Source: DASQPA01 sp963757335
GTDB lineage: Bacteria; Acidobacteriota; Thermoanaerobaculia; Multivoradales; UBA5704
Assembly (NCBI GenBank): GCA_963757335.1
Contig: CAVWRJ010000009.1
Span: 62,001 to 126,000, forward strand
DNA: 64,000 nt
Direction of reading: 5' to 3'
This document shows, in pieces, positions 53,984 to 63,275 of the stretch. Position 1 is the stretch's first letter. The number at the start of each line of letters is the position of its first letter. The position numbers were made by a program, and so were the translations under genes. Below the pieces are notes generated by a model, which had not been told where the DNA came from, did no database searches, and saw nothing but the letters and a program-made list of their open reading frames with translations.

Positions 53984-54628
53984 TCACGAGGAACTCGGGT
54001 CCTGGAAGTCTTTGAGGATAGTTTGAATCCGGCCTCGCATGCGGTCCCGACGGTGGCGCTTTTCGAGGATGATCGCCGCCAGGACATCGCTAGCGTGGTG
54101 TGCGTCGTCACTCACTATAACATAGTCATACTGTTCAAAACACGTCACTTCCCGCTTCGAGACCGCCAGTCTCCGGGCGATCTCCTTCTCCTCGTCGCCG
54201 CGATGCCGGAGCCGCTTCTCCAAAACCTCGTAGCTGGGAGGAAGGATGAAGATGCTGTGCGCCTCCGGGTAGCTGGCGCGGACCCGGGCCGCACCCTGGA
54301 CGTCGATGTCCAGGAGCACGTCGACACCCTGCTCCAGGCGCGGCAGGACTTCCTCCCGGGAGGTGCCGTAATAGTTATTGTGGACCTCCTCCCACTCGAG
54401 GAAGCGACCGTCGGCGATCATCCGCTTGAACACCTCGGGCTCGACGTAGTGGTAGTCCTCGCCGTCGATCTCGCTCCCCCGCGGTTTCCGGGTCGTATGG
54501 CTGACCGAGAAGGCGACGCTGTCGAACATCAGGTCGCGATGCAGCAACCTGCGGATGATGGTGGTCTTGCCCGTCCCCGAGGGGGCCGAGATGATGAAGA
54601 GCTCGCCGCGTTCTCTTTCCATGGCCAT
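53984..54628 (-). CDS. gmk: Guanylate kinase
   Basis: 214 aa. Phosphorylates GMP to GDP. P-loop ISAPSGTGKTTIIRRLL, GMP-binding SVSHTTRKPRGSEIDGEDYH, and LDIDVQGAARV. The first ATG (54628) overlaps the yicC stop (TGATG); MERERG two codons on is an alternative start. Confidence 0.96.
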   Translation of the reverse strand: MAMERERGELFIISAPSGTGKTTIIRRLLHRDLMFDSVAFSVSHTTRKPRGSEIDGEDYHYVEPEVFKRMIADGRFLEWEEVHNNYYGTSREEVLPRLEQGVDVLLDIDVQGAARVRASYPEAHSIFILPPSYEVLEKRLRHRGDEEKEIARRLAVSKREVTCFEQYDYVIVSDDAHHASDVLAAIILEKRHRRDRMRGRIQTILKDFQDPSSS

Positions 54629-55506
54629 CACTCTACGTTCTGAACCTGCTCGCGGAGCTGCTCGCAGATCACCTTGGCGTCGAGCACGGCCCGGGTCATC
54701 TCGGCGTTCCGGCACTTGGCACCCAGGGTGTTGAGCTCGCGGAAGACCTCCTGGGAGAGGAAGTCGAGCCGCTTGCCGGCCGGCGCGTTCTCGCCGATCA
54801 CCGAGCGGAAGTGGTCGAGGTGCGAGCGCAGCCGGTCGATCTCCTCGGAGACGTCGCTCCGGTCGACCAGGAGCGCCACCTCCTGGGCGAGGCGCGACTC
54901 GTCGACCGTCTGGCTCTCCAGGAGCTCCGCCAGGCGACGGCGGAGGCCCGCCGCCAGCTCGTCGCGCACCGGACCGCGGAGGGTGTCCAGGCGGGCGACC
55001 ACCTCGCCCAGGCCGGCGAGGCGCTCCTCCATGACCGCGGCCAGGCTCCCCCCCTCCCGCTCGCGGCTGGCGGTGAGCTGGGCGATGGCCTCGCCCGCCA
55101 CCTTGAGCAGCAGCTCCTGGTCCTCCTCCTCCCAGCCGCCGCCGGCGAGCTCGACTTTGAGCGCCTCCGGGATGCGCAGCAGGTCGCCGGCCGAGAGGCC
55201 GCGCTCGATCAGCCCCTGCTCGACCAGCTGGTGGGTGGCGGCATAGGCGGCCTCGACCACCCCGCGGTGGAGATGGACGGTCGCCCGGCGCTCGGCGACC
55301 GAGCGCACCTCGACCCGCATCTCGACCCGGCCGCGGGCGACCGCCTTGCCCACCAGGTCGCGGAGGAGGGACTCGCAACCCCGGCACTCCTCGGAGAGGC
55401 GGACCTGGAGATCGAGAAAACGGTGATTGACGGCCCGCAGGGAAACGGCGATGGCATGGCGAGCGCTCTCCGCCGCGGCCTCTCCATACCCGGTCATGCT
55501 GCGCAT
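54628..55506 (-). CDS. yicC: YicC-family endoribonuclease
   Basis: 292 aa. Starts MRSMTGYGEA, the family signature, then VNHRFLDLQVRLSEE. The C-terminal DUF1732 part ends RLDFLSQEVFRELNTLGAKC then RNAEMTRAVLDAKV. E. coli YicC is an RNase acting on small RNAs. Coupled to gmk by a one-base overlap. Confidence 0.94.
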   Translation of the reverse strand: MRSMTGYGEAAAESARHAIAVSLRAVNHRFLDLQVRLSEECRGCESLLRDLVGKAVARGRVEMRVEVRSVAERRATVHLHRGVVEAAYAATHQLVEQGLIERGLSAGDLLRIPEALKVELAGGGWEEEDQELLLKVAGEAIAQLTASREREGGSLAAVMEERLAGLGEVVARLDTLRGPVRDELAAGLRRRLAELLESQTVDESRLAQEVALLVDRSDVSEEIDRLRSHLDHFRSVIGENAPAGKRLDFLSQEVFRELNTLGAKCRNAEMTRAVLDAKVICEQLREQVQNVE

Positions 55507-55514
55507 TCGGTCTC

Positions 55515-56213
55515 CTATCCGGTCTTCAGGTCGAGCGTGGGTAGAACGTTTTCCGCCAGTCGTAGAGCCGCGGTCTCGCAGGCGCCCAGGCGCCGGGCGA
55601 GCTCGGCGGCCGCTTCAGCCGCCTCGTCCGGCCCCCCCCGCCGCGGCACCGCGAGCGGCTCGCCGTAGACGAAGTGGACCCGGGCCCCGGGGAGCGGCAC
55701 GACGAAACGGTCCCAGGAGCGCAGGCGCCGGCAGCGGCTGGCCGCCATCGCCACCGGCTGGATCGGGAGACCGGTCGCCATCGCGGCCAGGATCACCCCC
55801 GGCTGCACCACCGAGGCCGGCCCCTTGGGACCGTCGGGAGTGAAGGCCAGATCGTACCCCTCCCCGGCCTTCCGGAGCAGCGCCCGCATCCCCGCCATTC
55901 CGCCGCGGGTGGTCGAGCCGCGCGAGGAGTCGATCCCCAGCCGCGCCACGGTCCTCGCGATCAGCTCGCCGTCCCGGCTCTGCGAGACCAGAACCGAGAT
56001 CCGGCGACCGCGGTAGCCGTAGGGCATCAGCAGCAGGTGCCGGTGCCAGAAGGCGAGGATGAAGTGCCTCCCCTCGCGCTCCGCGGCCCTGATCCCCTCC
56101 GCCTCGTGGTAGCGGAGGCGGACCGTGGCGCGGAGCGCGCGGATGAAACCGGCCGCGACGAGCGACAGGCCGGCGGTCTTCCACCCCCCTCGATCCGGGC
56201 TCCCGTCCGCCAC
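55515..56213 (-). CDS. DUF374/lysophospholipid acyltransferase-family protein
   Basis: 232 aa. An LPLAT-like fold: FILAFWHRHLLLMPYGYRGR (HRH replaces the HX4D motif's first part), SQSRDGELIARTVARLGID, SSRGSTTRGGMAGMRALLRK and FTPDGPKGPASVVQPG. In this family these motifs are standard. Its place behind msbA and lpxB suggests acylation of a lipid A intermediate or Kdo-containing lipid. GTG start 3 nt after the msbA stop. Confidence 0.9.
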   Translation of the reverse strand: MADGSPDRGGWKTAGLSLVAAGFIRALRATVRLRYHEAEGIRAAEREGRHFILAFWHRHLLLMPYGYRGRRISVLVSQSRDGELIARTVARLGIDSSRGSTTRGGMAGMRALLRKAGEGYDLAFTPDGPKGPASVVQPGVILAAMATGLPIQPVAMAASRCRRLRSWDRFVVPLPGARVHFVYGEPLAVPRRGGPDEAAEAAAELARRLGACETAALRLAENVLPTLDLKTG

Positions 56214-56216
56214 GGG

Positions 56217-58121
56217 TCAAACCCGGAACTGCAGGTCGTAGAGCCGCTTGTAAGGGCCGCCACGGGCCAGGAGCTCGCGGTGGGAGCCCTCCTCGACGAT
56301 CTTCCCGTTGTCCATGACGACGATGCGGTCGGCCCGCATCACCGTCGAGAGGCGATGGGCGATGACCAGGGTCGTCCGGTCCTGCATCAGGTTGTAGAGC
56401 GCCTTCTGGACCAGCGACTCCGACTGGCTGTCGAGCTGCGAGGTGGCCTCGTCCAGGATGAGAATGGGGGCGTTCTTCAACAGCGCCCGGGCGATCGCCA
56501 GGCGCTGGCGCTGGCCGCCCGAGAGGCGGAGCCCCGACTCGCCGATCACCGTGTCGTAGCCGCGCGGCAGCTGCATGATGAACTCGTCCGCATAGGCCGC
56601 CGCGGCCGCTTCCCGCACCCGCTCGAGCGGCAGGTCGTCGCGCCCGTAGGCGATGTTGGCGCGGATGGAGTCGTTGAAGAGGACCGTGTCCTGGGTGACG
56701 AGGCCGATCAGCGAGCGCAGGCTCTTCAAGTCGATCTGCCGGATGTCGACCCCGTCGATCGTCACTCGCCCTGAGTTGGGGTCGAAGAAGCGCGGCAGGA
56801 GATTGACCAGGGTCGACTTGCCCGCTCCCGAGGGCCCCACGAGGGCGACGATCTCGCCCGCCCGGATGGGGAGGACTACCTCTTTGAGGACCAGCCGGTC
56901 CTCGTAGGCGAAGGAGACCCCCTCGTAGGCGATCCCCTTCTCGACCGTGTGAATGGACCGCGCCCCGGGGTGGTCCCTGACGTCGTTCTCGATCGCCATC
57001 ACCCGCGACACCCGCTCGCCGGCCGCCGCCGCCTCCTGGAGAATGAGGTTCACCTTGTTGAGCTTGCGGATGGGGTCGTACATCATGAAGAGCGTGGTCA
57101 AAAAAGCGATCAGCTCCGGGCCGGTCAGGGCGCCCGAGCGGATGCTCTTACCGGCGTAGACGAGGAGGGCCGCCGCCCCGAGCACGGCGAGCGACTCGAC
57201 CACTGGACCGGCCGCGTTCGACAACATCTGCGCCCAGAGATTGACCTTCAGGTGCCGGCGGGTCGCCTGCCGGAAGCGGCCGAACTCGAACTCCTCCATG
57301 CCGAACGCCTTGACCACCCGATGGCCGCGGATGCCCTCGGCCATGAGGCTCGCCAAATCCGCCATCCGCTCCTGGCTTCGGTGGCTGGTCTTCCGCATTC
57401 CCTTGCCGAAGCGGACGATCGGGTAGAGCATGACCGGGGCTGCGATGAGCGAGATCAAGGCCAGCTTGAAGTGGGTCGAGAGCAGGAGGGCGAGGAGGAA
57501 GACGAGGGTCACCGACTGCTGGAGGAGATCGAGTAGGCGGTTCGACACCGCGTTCTGCATCAGTGCTACGTCGTTGATCACCCGCGCCACCAGCTCGCCC
57601 GAGGAGTGCTCGGCATGGAAGCGGCTCGACTGGTTCAAGACCCGCCGGTAGAGGTCGTTCCTGATATCGGTCGTCATCCCCAGCCCGAGGTGCTGGAAGG
57701 AGTAGCCGGAGACGAAGTCCGAGAGGCTCCGCAGGAGGAAGACGATGACGAAGAGGAGCGGCACGAAGTAGACGACCTGGGCGGGTCCCACCCCCAGGTG
57801 ACGCTTCAACGACTGGTAGCCGTCGTCGATCCGCTGGGCGAGATTGAGCTTGCGCGCCCAGTGGGCGAGCGGCGTCGCGGCGTCCCGGGCTCTGGCGGCG
57901 GGTCCGGAAGCCGCGTGCGCCGGGATCGCGAGGGGGTTCGGCATGTCGTTCGAGAGCAGCACCTCGCCGAAGATCGGCTTGACCAGCGAGGCGATGGCGG
58001 CGGTGGCCGCGGCGAACACCAGGATGGCGACCCCGGCGAGCGCCAGCCAGGCGGTATAGCGGCGGGCGTAGCGCCAGAAGAAGTCCCGCAGCTCCCGGTT
58101 GGTCAGGCTCGGGGTGCTCAT
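56217..58121 (-). CDS. msbA: MsbA-type ABC exporter (lipid A-core flippase)
   Basis: 634 aa half-transporter with an N-terminal six-helix domain and a C-terminal ATPase. Walker A VGPSGAGKSTLVNLLPRFF, Q-loop VTQDTVLFNDSIRANIAYG, signature RLSGGQRQRLAIARALL, Walker B ILILDEATSQLD, H-loop VIAHRLST. A hydrophilic insert of about 60 residues lies between the first two helices. Overlap of 4 nt with lpxB upstream supports a lipid A role over other ABCB exporters. Confidence 0.92.
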   Translation of the reverse strand: MSTPSLTNRELRDFFWRYARRYTAWLALAGVAILVFAAATAAIASLVKPIFGEVLLSNDMPNPLAIPAHAASGPAARARDAATPLAHWARKLNLAQRIDDGYQSLKRHLGVGPAQVVYFVPLLFVIVFLLRSLSDFVSGYSFQHLGLGMTTDIRNDLYRRVLNQSSRFHAEHSSGELVARVINDVALMQNAVSNRLLDLLQQSVTLVFLLALLLSTHFKLALISLIAAPVMLYPIVRFGKGMRKTSHRSQERMADLASLMAEGIRGHRVVKAFGMEEFEFGRFRQATRRHLKVNLWAQMLSNAAGPVVESLAVLGAAALLVYAGKSIRSGALTGPELIAFLTTLFMMYDPIRKLNKVNLILQEAAAAGERVSRVMAIENDVRDHPGARSIHTVEKGIAYEGVSFAYEDRLVLKEVVLPIRAGEIVALVGPSGAGKSTLVNLLPRFFDPNSGRVTIDGVDIRQIDLKSLRSLIGLVTQDTVLFNDSIRANIAYGRDDLPLERVREAAAAAYADEFIMQLPRGYDTVIGESGLRLSGGQRQRLAIARALLKNAPILILDEATSQLDSQSESLVQKALYNLMQDRTTLVIAHRLSTVMRADRIVVMDNGKIVEEGSHRELLARGGPYKRLYDLQFRV

Positions 58122-59311
58122 GCCGCGACCCCCAGGCGGAGGAAGCCGGCTACCTCGCGCGCCGCCCGGGCACTGGCGCCGCCCTGGCCGAGCTTGCCGC
58201 GGAGCTCTGTGAGCGCCTCGCGGATACCGGCGAGAGCGGCGCGGTCGCCGAGCAGCCGGGCGGCCTCGGCGGCGATCCGCGACGGCGTCGCGTCCCCCTG
58301 GACCAGCTCCGGCACCACCCGCCGGCCGAGGACGAGGTTGACGAGGGCGATGTCGGGCAGCCGGACGAGGGCCCGGGCCAAGAGGTAGGTCCACGTTCCC
58401 AGCCGGTAGACGACGATCATGGGGGTGCCGAGGAGGCCGACCTCGAGGGTCGCCGTGCCCGAGGCGCAGAGGGCGAGGTGGGAGCCGGCGATGGCGTCGA
58501 AGCGGTCTTTTGAGCCAGAGCCGGCGACGATCCGCACCGGCAGGCCGGAGAGCTCGATCTCCTCGGTGAGCATCTCCTCGGGGATCGTCGGCGCCTGGAT
58601 GATTTCGACCTCGATGGGCAGCTCTTTCGCCAGCAGGGCGACCGCCTGGAGCATCGTCGGCAGGAGCGCCTCGACCTCCGAGCGGCGCGAGCCGGGGAGG
58701 AGGGCAATGCGGTACGGCCCCGCCGGCTCCACTTCGAACCCGTCTTGGCCCCGTGGGGTTCCGAGGACCGGCGACTGGCTGCGCCGGCTCCGCTCGGGCA
58801 CCTCGTCGACCAGGGGGTGGCCGACGTGGACGACGTCGACCCCGGCCCGGGCGTAGAACTCGACCTCGAACGGGAAGAGGACGAGCATCCGGTCGACCAC
58901 CTTGGCGATCGTCTTCACCCGCCCGCGGCGCCAGGCCCAGACCTGCGGGCTGATGTAGTAGAGGACCGGCACCCCCCGGCGTTTGAGCTCCTTCGCCAGG
59001 CGGAGATTGAAGTCCGGGAAGTCGATGAGCACCGCCCCGCGCGGCCGCCGCCTCTCGGTCTCGGCCAAGAGCGCGGCGAAGATCTGCCGCGCCCGGGGCA
59101 GAATCTTCAGTACCTCGGTGATCCCCACGACGGAGATCTCCGAGCTGTGGGCGACCGCCGCCAGGCCCGCGGCCTGCATCTGGTCGCCGCCGAGCCCGAA
59201 GGTCGCGAGGCCCGGGTCGAGCCGCGCGAGCTCCGTGATCAGACGGGCGCCATGGAGGTCGCCGGACGCCTCGCCGGCGACGACGAGGAGAGGATCAGAG
59301 GCGGACGGCAT
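58118..59311 (-). CDS. lpxB: Lipid-A-disaccharide synthase
   Basis: 397 aa. Joins lipid X and UDP-2,3-diacylglucosamine. LVVAGEASGDLHGARLITEL, GLGGDQMQAAG, VLIDFPDFNLRLAKELKRRG, YYISPQVWAWRRGRVKTIAK, LPGSRRSEVEALLPTML and CASGTATLEVGLLGTPMIVV are all family motifs. Complete. Confidence 0.96.
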   Translation of the reverse strand: MPSASDPLLVVAGEASGDLHGARLITELARLDPGLATFGLGGDQMQAAGLAAVAHSSEISVVGITEVLKILPRARQIFAALLAETERRRPRGAVLIDFPDFNLRLAKELKRRGVPVLYYISPQVWAWRRGRVKTIAKVVDRMLVLFPFEVEFYARAGVDVVHVGHPLVDEVPERSRRSQSPVLGTPRGQDGFEVEPAGPYRIALLPGSRRSEVEALLPTMLQAVALLAKELPIEVEIIQAPTIPEEMLTEEIELSGLPVRIVAGSGSKDRFDAIAGSHLALCASGTATLEVGLLGTPMIVVYRLGTWTYLLARALVRLPDIALVNLVLGRRVVPELVQGDATPSRIAAEAARLLGDRAALAGIREALTELRGKLGQGGASARAAREVAGFLRLGVAA

Positions 59312-59314
59312 GCC

Positions 59315-59506
59315 TCACGGGATGGGCGCCGGCGGCCCTTGCGGGAACGGATACATCAGCCAGGCCACGGCCAGGCCGCCCGCGACCATGCCGAGAAAGA
59401 GCTGCAGGAAGAGCTTCACCTGCTCCTTGCGCTCGCGGCGCCAGAGGGCGGTGAAGAAGAGGCTCACGAGGAGAGCGTAGACGACCATGAGGAGGAAGTG
59501 CGACAT
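59315..59506 (-). CDS. Small two-helix membrane protein
   Basis: 63 aa. Two hydrophobic helices (LLMVVYALLVSLFFTALW and LFLQLFLGMVAGGLAVAWL) separated by a charged RRERKEQVK loop, then a short proline-rich end. AAGGAG, inside the end of the upstream gene, precedes the ATG. It lies between the DUF6677-like gene and lpxB. Function unknown. Confidence 0.7.
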   Translation of the reverse strand: MSHFLLMVVYALLVSLFFTALWRRERKEQVKLFLQLFLGMVAGGLAVAWLMYPFPQGPPAPIP

Positions 59507-59512
59507 CGTTCA

Positions 59513-59956
59513 TCACTCCTTCTTGCCCAGGGCGATGTCCCAGGCGTCGAGCACGAGGAGCAGGTTCATGAGCCCGGCGGTGAGGACGAAGGCGGTGCCG
59601 TACTCGTACCCCGACGCCATCACCTCGCCATGGTAGTCGAGCAGATAGCGCAGCACGAAGTAGGGGATCCCCATGCCCATAGAGCCCAGGGTCGCCAGCA
59701 GGGTCAGCGGCTGCCCCTCGACCGGGGTATAGAGATTGCCCTGGAGCTTGCAGCCGATGACGAGCGCGACGAACACCAGGACGAAGAAGAGCAGGGCCCG
59801 CCGGCCGCGCTTCAGGAAGAGGTGCCCCGCGCCGGGCACCAGCCAGGCGAGGACCGCCGCCAGGAGAGGGTTGGCCACCGCGGTCTGCGGAGCGACCTGC
59901 GGCGGCGGCGCCGGCGGCTGGGGCTGCTGGGTGGAGCTTGGGGTCGGCTCCGACAC
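59513..59956 (-). CDS. DUF6677/TM2-like membrane protein
   Basis: 147 aa. A proline/glutamine-rich N-terminus, then NPLLAAVLAWLVPGAGHLFL and KRGRRALLFFVLVFVALVIG, the pattern of small TM2/DUF6677-type proteins of Acidobacteriota, and two further helices (FVLTAGLMNLLLVLDAWDIA). The GTG start follows GGAGG by 8 nt. Function unknown. Confidence 0.8.
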   Translation of the reverse strand: MSEPTPSSTQQPQPPAPPPQVAPQTAVANPLLAAVLAWLVPGAGHLFLKRGRRALLFFVLVFVALVIGCKLQGNLYTPVEGQPLTLLATLGSMGMGIPYFVLRYLLDYHGEVMASGYEYGTAFVLTAGLMNLLLVLDAWDIALGKKE

Positions 59957-59991
59957 TTACATCGCCTCCATTCTGCTGGAAACGGCGCCCA

Positions 59992-60486
59992 TCAAGCGCC
60001 TTGAAATAGCTGCCGCAGGCGCTCGCGCGTCTGGCGGAGATCTTCCGGGACCAGCCTGACCTCGGCCAGCACGGTCATGAAGTTGGTGTCGCCCGACCAG
60101 CGGGGCACCAGGTGAAAGTGGAAGTGCCCCGGCACCCCGGCACCCGCCGGCTTGCCCAGGTTCATCCCCAGGTTGAAGCCGTGGGGAGAGTAGGCCCCCG
60201 CGAGCACCCGCTGGACCTTGAGCACCAGCGGCCAGAACTCGGCCCGGGCCGCCTCGTCCTCCTCCTGGGGGGAGGCGAAGTGGGCGAGCGGCGCCACCAT
60301 CAGGTGGCCGCTCGAATAGGGATGAAGGTTGAGCATCACCAGGTGATGCCCGGTCTTCGCCACCACCAGCCCATCGGGAGTCTCGACAGCGTCAGGGTCC
60401 CGCGCCGCGGCGCAGAAGAAGCACTCGTCGTCGGCCGGGGCTTGGGAGATGTAGGAGTACCTCCAGGGCGTGAAGAGAGTATCCAT
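59992..60486 (-). CDS. HIT-family nucleotide hydrolase/transferase
   Basis: 164 aa. The histidine triad is GHFHFHLVPRW (HxHxH), and the N-terminal CFFC pair plus a later HLV-type histidine suggest the zinc-binding Fhit/ApaH-like or AP4A phosphorylase-like subgroup. VMLNLHPYSSGHLMVAPLAH is typical. Substrate probably a dinucleoside polyphosphate or AMP conjugate. Confidence 0.9.
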   Translation of the reverse strand: MDTLFTPWRYSYISQAPADDECFFCAAARDPDAVETPDGLVVAKTGHHLVMLNLHPYSSGHLMVAPLAHFASPQEEDEAARAEFWPLVLKVQRVLAGAYSPHGFNLGMNLGKPAGAGVPGHFHFHLVPRWSGDTNFMTVLAEVRLVPEDLRQTRERLRQLFQGA

Positions 60487-60614
60487 CCGAGGGTGATCGT
60501 CTCCGGGCGCGGGTGGGCGCGGGTCGTTGAGTGGAACGGGGACGAACGCCCCTGCTCGTCGTTCTGTCCTACAGTGGTTCTGTCCTACAGATACCTCAAG
60601 TGCGCCACCCCACT

Positions 60615-60920
60615 CTAGCACTCGTCATTGAGCAGCTCGCGCAGCTCCTTGCCCGGTTTGAAGTAAGGGATCCGCTTGGGCGGCACCTTGACCTTGTCGC
60701 CGGTCTTGGGGTTTCGCCCCGTGCGCGCTCCGCGGTGCCGGATACGGAAGCTCCCGAACCCGCGCAGCTCGATCTTCTCGCCGTCCTTCAAAGAATGGAC
60801 GATGCTGTCGAATACCGTGTTGACGATGATCTCGGCGTGCTTTTTGGTGAGCTGGGTGCTCCGTGCGACCTCTTCGACCAGCTCCGCTTTCGTCATCCCG
60901 TCTTTTGAGGAAACCGTCAT
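60615..60920 (-). CDS. HU/IHF-family DNA-binding protein
   Basis: 101 aa. MTKAELVEEVARSTQLTKKH then KIELRGFGSFRIRHRGARTG and RNPKTGDKVKVPPKRIPYFK, with the PK.. arm typical of the family. The start at 60920 has GGGAG at 7 nt; the canonical HU start MTKAELVE is eight codons in. Downstream of rpsA, it resembles the rpsA-ihfB order. HU versus IHF-beta cannot be settled by eye. Confidence 0.93.
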   Translation of the reverse strand: MTVSSKDGMTKAELVEEVARSTQLTKKHAEIIVNTVFDSIVHSLKDGEKIELRGFGSFRIRHRGARTGRNPKTGDKVKVPPKRIPYFKPGKELRELLNDEC

Positions 60921-60954
60921 CTCCCGTCTCCCGTCCCGTCGCTAGGGGAGCAGA

Positions 60955-60985
60955 GGGCCCTCCTCCCTTAAGGGAGGGAGGGCCC
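60955..60985 (-). terminator. Hairpin between rpsA and the HU-family gene
   Basis: GGGCCCTCCTCCCTT and its inverse form a near-perfect 15-bp stem with one bulged G and no loop beyond the AA/TT centre. It is placed to end or attenuate the rpsA message. Confidence 0.6.
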
Positions 60986-61002
60986 ACGCTCCGGGTCTAC
61001 GG

Positions 61003-62937
61003 CTACTCCTCTTCGGGGGTCTCGTCGCTCCCGCGATGTTCCGCGGTCTCCGCTTCGGCGTCCGCCGAGTCGCCGGCTTCGGCTTCATCGGCTTCGTCGG
61101 CATCGGCATCGGCGTCGGCATCGGCCATCATATCCGGCTCGGCCGATTTGCCCTTCTTACGCCGCACCGGCGCCTCCTCGCCCTCCTCCTCGGCCGCCGC
61201 CTTGACGACGCCGCTCTCCTTGGCGGCCTCGCGGCCGGGGCGGTAGTCGGACGCCTTCTTGGCCGCCGCCGCCGCGTTGAGCTCGTTGATCTCGTCCTCG
61301 CCGGGCTGCGAGACGTTGCGCATCGACAGGCCGACCTTCTTCTCGTCCTCCTCGATCCGCAGGATGCGGGCCCGCACCCACTCGCCGACCTGGTAGTGGT
61401 CCTCGAGCTTGGAACCGGCCGCGACCTCGATCTCGCTGATGTGGGCGAGACCCTCGAGGCCGTTGTAGATGTCGATGAAGAGGCCGAAGTCGGTGACGTT
61501 GACCACCCGGCCGTCGAGCACGTCGCCGACGTGGTGGCCGTTGGCGAAGTCCTGCCACTCGTTGGGCATGAACTCCTTGATCGACAAAGACACCCGCTGG
61601 TTCTCGACGTCGATGTTGGTGATCCGCGCCTTCACCAGGTCGCCCTTCTTCAGGACCTCGGAGGGGTGCTTGACCCGCTTGGTCCAGCTCATGTCGGAGA
61701 CGTGGATGAGGCCGTCGATCCCCTCGGTGATCTCGACGAAGGCGCCGAACTCGGTCAGGTTCCTGACCTTGCCCTCGATGACGCTGCCCTCGGGGTGGGT
61801 GTCGGTCAGCTCCTCCCAGGGGTTCCTCTCGGTCTGGCGGAGCGACAGGCTGATCCGCCGCTGGTCCATGTCGAGCTCGGAGACGATCGCCTCGACCTCG
61901 TCGCCAACCTCCAGGATCTTGGCCGGGTTGACGACTTTTTTGGTCCACGACATCTCGCTGACATGGATCAAGCCCTCGACCCCCTCCTCGATCTCGACGA
62001 AGGCGCCGTAGTCGACGAGCGACACGACCCGGCCCTTGACGCGCGAGCCGATGGGGTACTTCTTGTCGACCAGGGTCCAGGGATCGTCGCTCTTCTGCTT
62101 GTAGCCGAGCGAGACGCGCTCGGTCTCGGGGTCGAACTTCAACACGACGACCTCGACCTCGTCGCCCACCGAGAAGTGCTCGGAGGGGTGGTTGACCCGG
62201 CCCCAGGAGATGTCGGTGATGTGGAGGAGGCCGTCGATGCCGCCCAGGTCGATGAACACCCCGTAGTCGGTGATGTTCTTGGCGACGCCCTTCAAGCGCG
62301 CCCCCTCTTCGAGCCGCTTCAGGGTCTCGGCCTTCTTCTTCTCGAGCTCCTTCTCCAACACCGCCTTGCGCGAGAGGACGATGTTGTTCCTCCGGCGGTC
62401 GAGGCTGATGACCTTGAAGTCCATCTCCTGGCCGCGGAGCGATTCGAGATTCTTGACCGGCTTGATGTCGACCAGCGAGCCGGGCAGGAAGGCGCGCAGG
62501 CCGACGTCGACCGTCAGGCCGCCCTTGATGCGCTCGATGACCCGGCCCTTGATGACCTTGCCATCCTTGTAGGCGCGCTCGACCTCGGTCCACTTGCGCA
62601 TCCGCTGCGCCTTGGTGAAGGAGAGCAGCACGTGCCCTTCCAGGTCCTCGGTCTTCTCGAGCAGGACGTCGACCTCTTCCCCTATCTCGACGGAGAGCTT
62701 GCCGTCGCGGCCGGTGAACTCCTCGATCGGGATCAGGCCCTCGGACTTGTAGCCGACGTCCACGATCACCGAATTCGAGGTGACGCCGATCACGCGCCCC
62801 ATGACGATTTCGCCTTCCGTGAGGTTGCGCATGCTGTCGTCGTACAGCTCGAGGAGTTTCTGGTACTCCTCCGGGTTGGCAGCCGCGTCGTCCTCGTCGA
62901 GGGCGAGCAATCGCTGGTTCTGTTCAGTAGACGGCAT
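61003..62937 (-). CDS. rpsA: 30S ribosomal protein S1
   Basis: 644 aa with six S1 RNA-binding domains (for example GEIVMGRVIGVTSNSVIVDV near residue 40 and GSRVKGRVVSLVDYGAFVEI in the middle), then an acidic tail rich in Asp, Glu and Ala from about 600. AAGGAGG lies 11 nt before the ATG. Intact. Confidence 0.97.
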   Translation of the reverse strand: MPSTEQNQRLLALDEDDAAANPEEYQKLLELYDDSMRNLTEGEIVMGRVIGVTSNSVIVDVGYKSEGLIPIEEFTGRDGKLSVEIGEEVDVLLEKTEDLEGHVLLSFTKAQRMRKWTEVERAYKDGKVIKGRVIERIKGGLTVDVGLRAFLPGSLVDIKPVKNLESLRGQEMDFKVISLDRRRNNIVLSRKAVLEKELEKKKAETLKRLEEGARLKGVAKNITDYGVFIDLGGIDGLLHITDISWGRVNHPSEHFSVGDEVEVVVLKFDPETERVSLGYKQKSDDPWTLVDKKYPIGSRVKGRVVSLVDYGAFVEIEEGVEGLIHVSEMSWTKKVVNPAKILEVGDEVEAIVSELDMDQRRISLSLRQTERNPWEELTDTHPEGSVIEGKVRNLTEFGAFVEITEGIDGLIHVSDMSWTKRVKHPSEVLKKGDLVKARITNIDVENQRVSLSIKEFMPNEWQDFANGHHVGDVLDGRVVNVTDFGLFIDIYNGLEGLAHISEIEVAAGSKLEDHYQVGEWVRARILRIEEDEKKVGLSMRNVSQPGEDEINELNAAAAAKKASDYRPGREAAKESGVVKAAAEEEGEEAPVRRKKGKSAEPDMMADADADADADEADEAEAGDSADAEAETAEHRGSDETPEEE

Positions 62938-63042
62938 AGAAAAAACTACCTCCTTGGGTTTGGATTCAGGCCTCCGCCTGTAGCCCCAAATGGCTTGGGG
63001 GGTCGAGTTCTGTCCTAACTCTTTGAGAACTCGGGGATTCGG

Positions 63043-63073
63043 AGTATAGGGGAGAGAGAGGGGGTGGTGTCAA
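63043..63073 (-). promoter_or_regulatory. Probable rpsA promoter
   Basis: On the minus strand TTGACA (63068-63073) and TATACT (63043-63048) are separated by 19 bp, longer than ideal, about 105 bp upstream of rpsA. The leader between holds the hairpin-prone CCCCAAGCCATTTGGGG. The rest of the gap, 63074-63275, has no gene I can support. Confidence 0.65.
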
Positions 63074-63275
63074 TCCGGGGCCTGCCCAGCCGCTGCTCGA
63101 AAAGGGCCCTGATGCCCGCCGACACCTGCTCCTCCCCAGAACTCCGTGAGTTAGCCGCAGTACAACCCGGAGCGGGGCGGATTTGTTCCCGGACGCCTCT
63201 CTGCCCGCTGTCGGCGAGAAACCCGGCCGCGAGGACGACACCCCGCGGCCGGCTCAATCTACAGCGGGGCTAGGG

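Noticed and set aside
63015..63257. Minus-strand frame upstream of rpsA, tested as a possible cmk remnant
   Set aside because: No kinase motif is visible, and the region holds the rpsA promoter.
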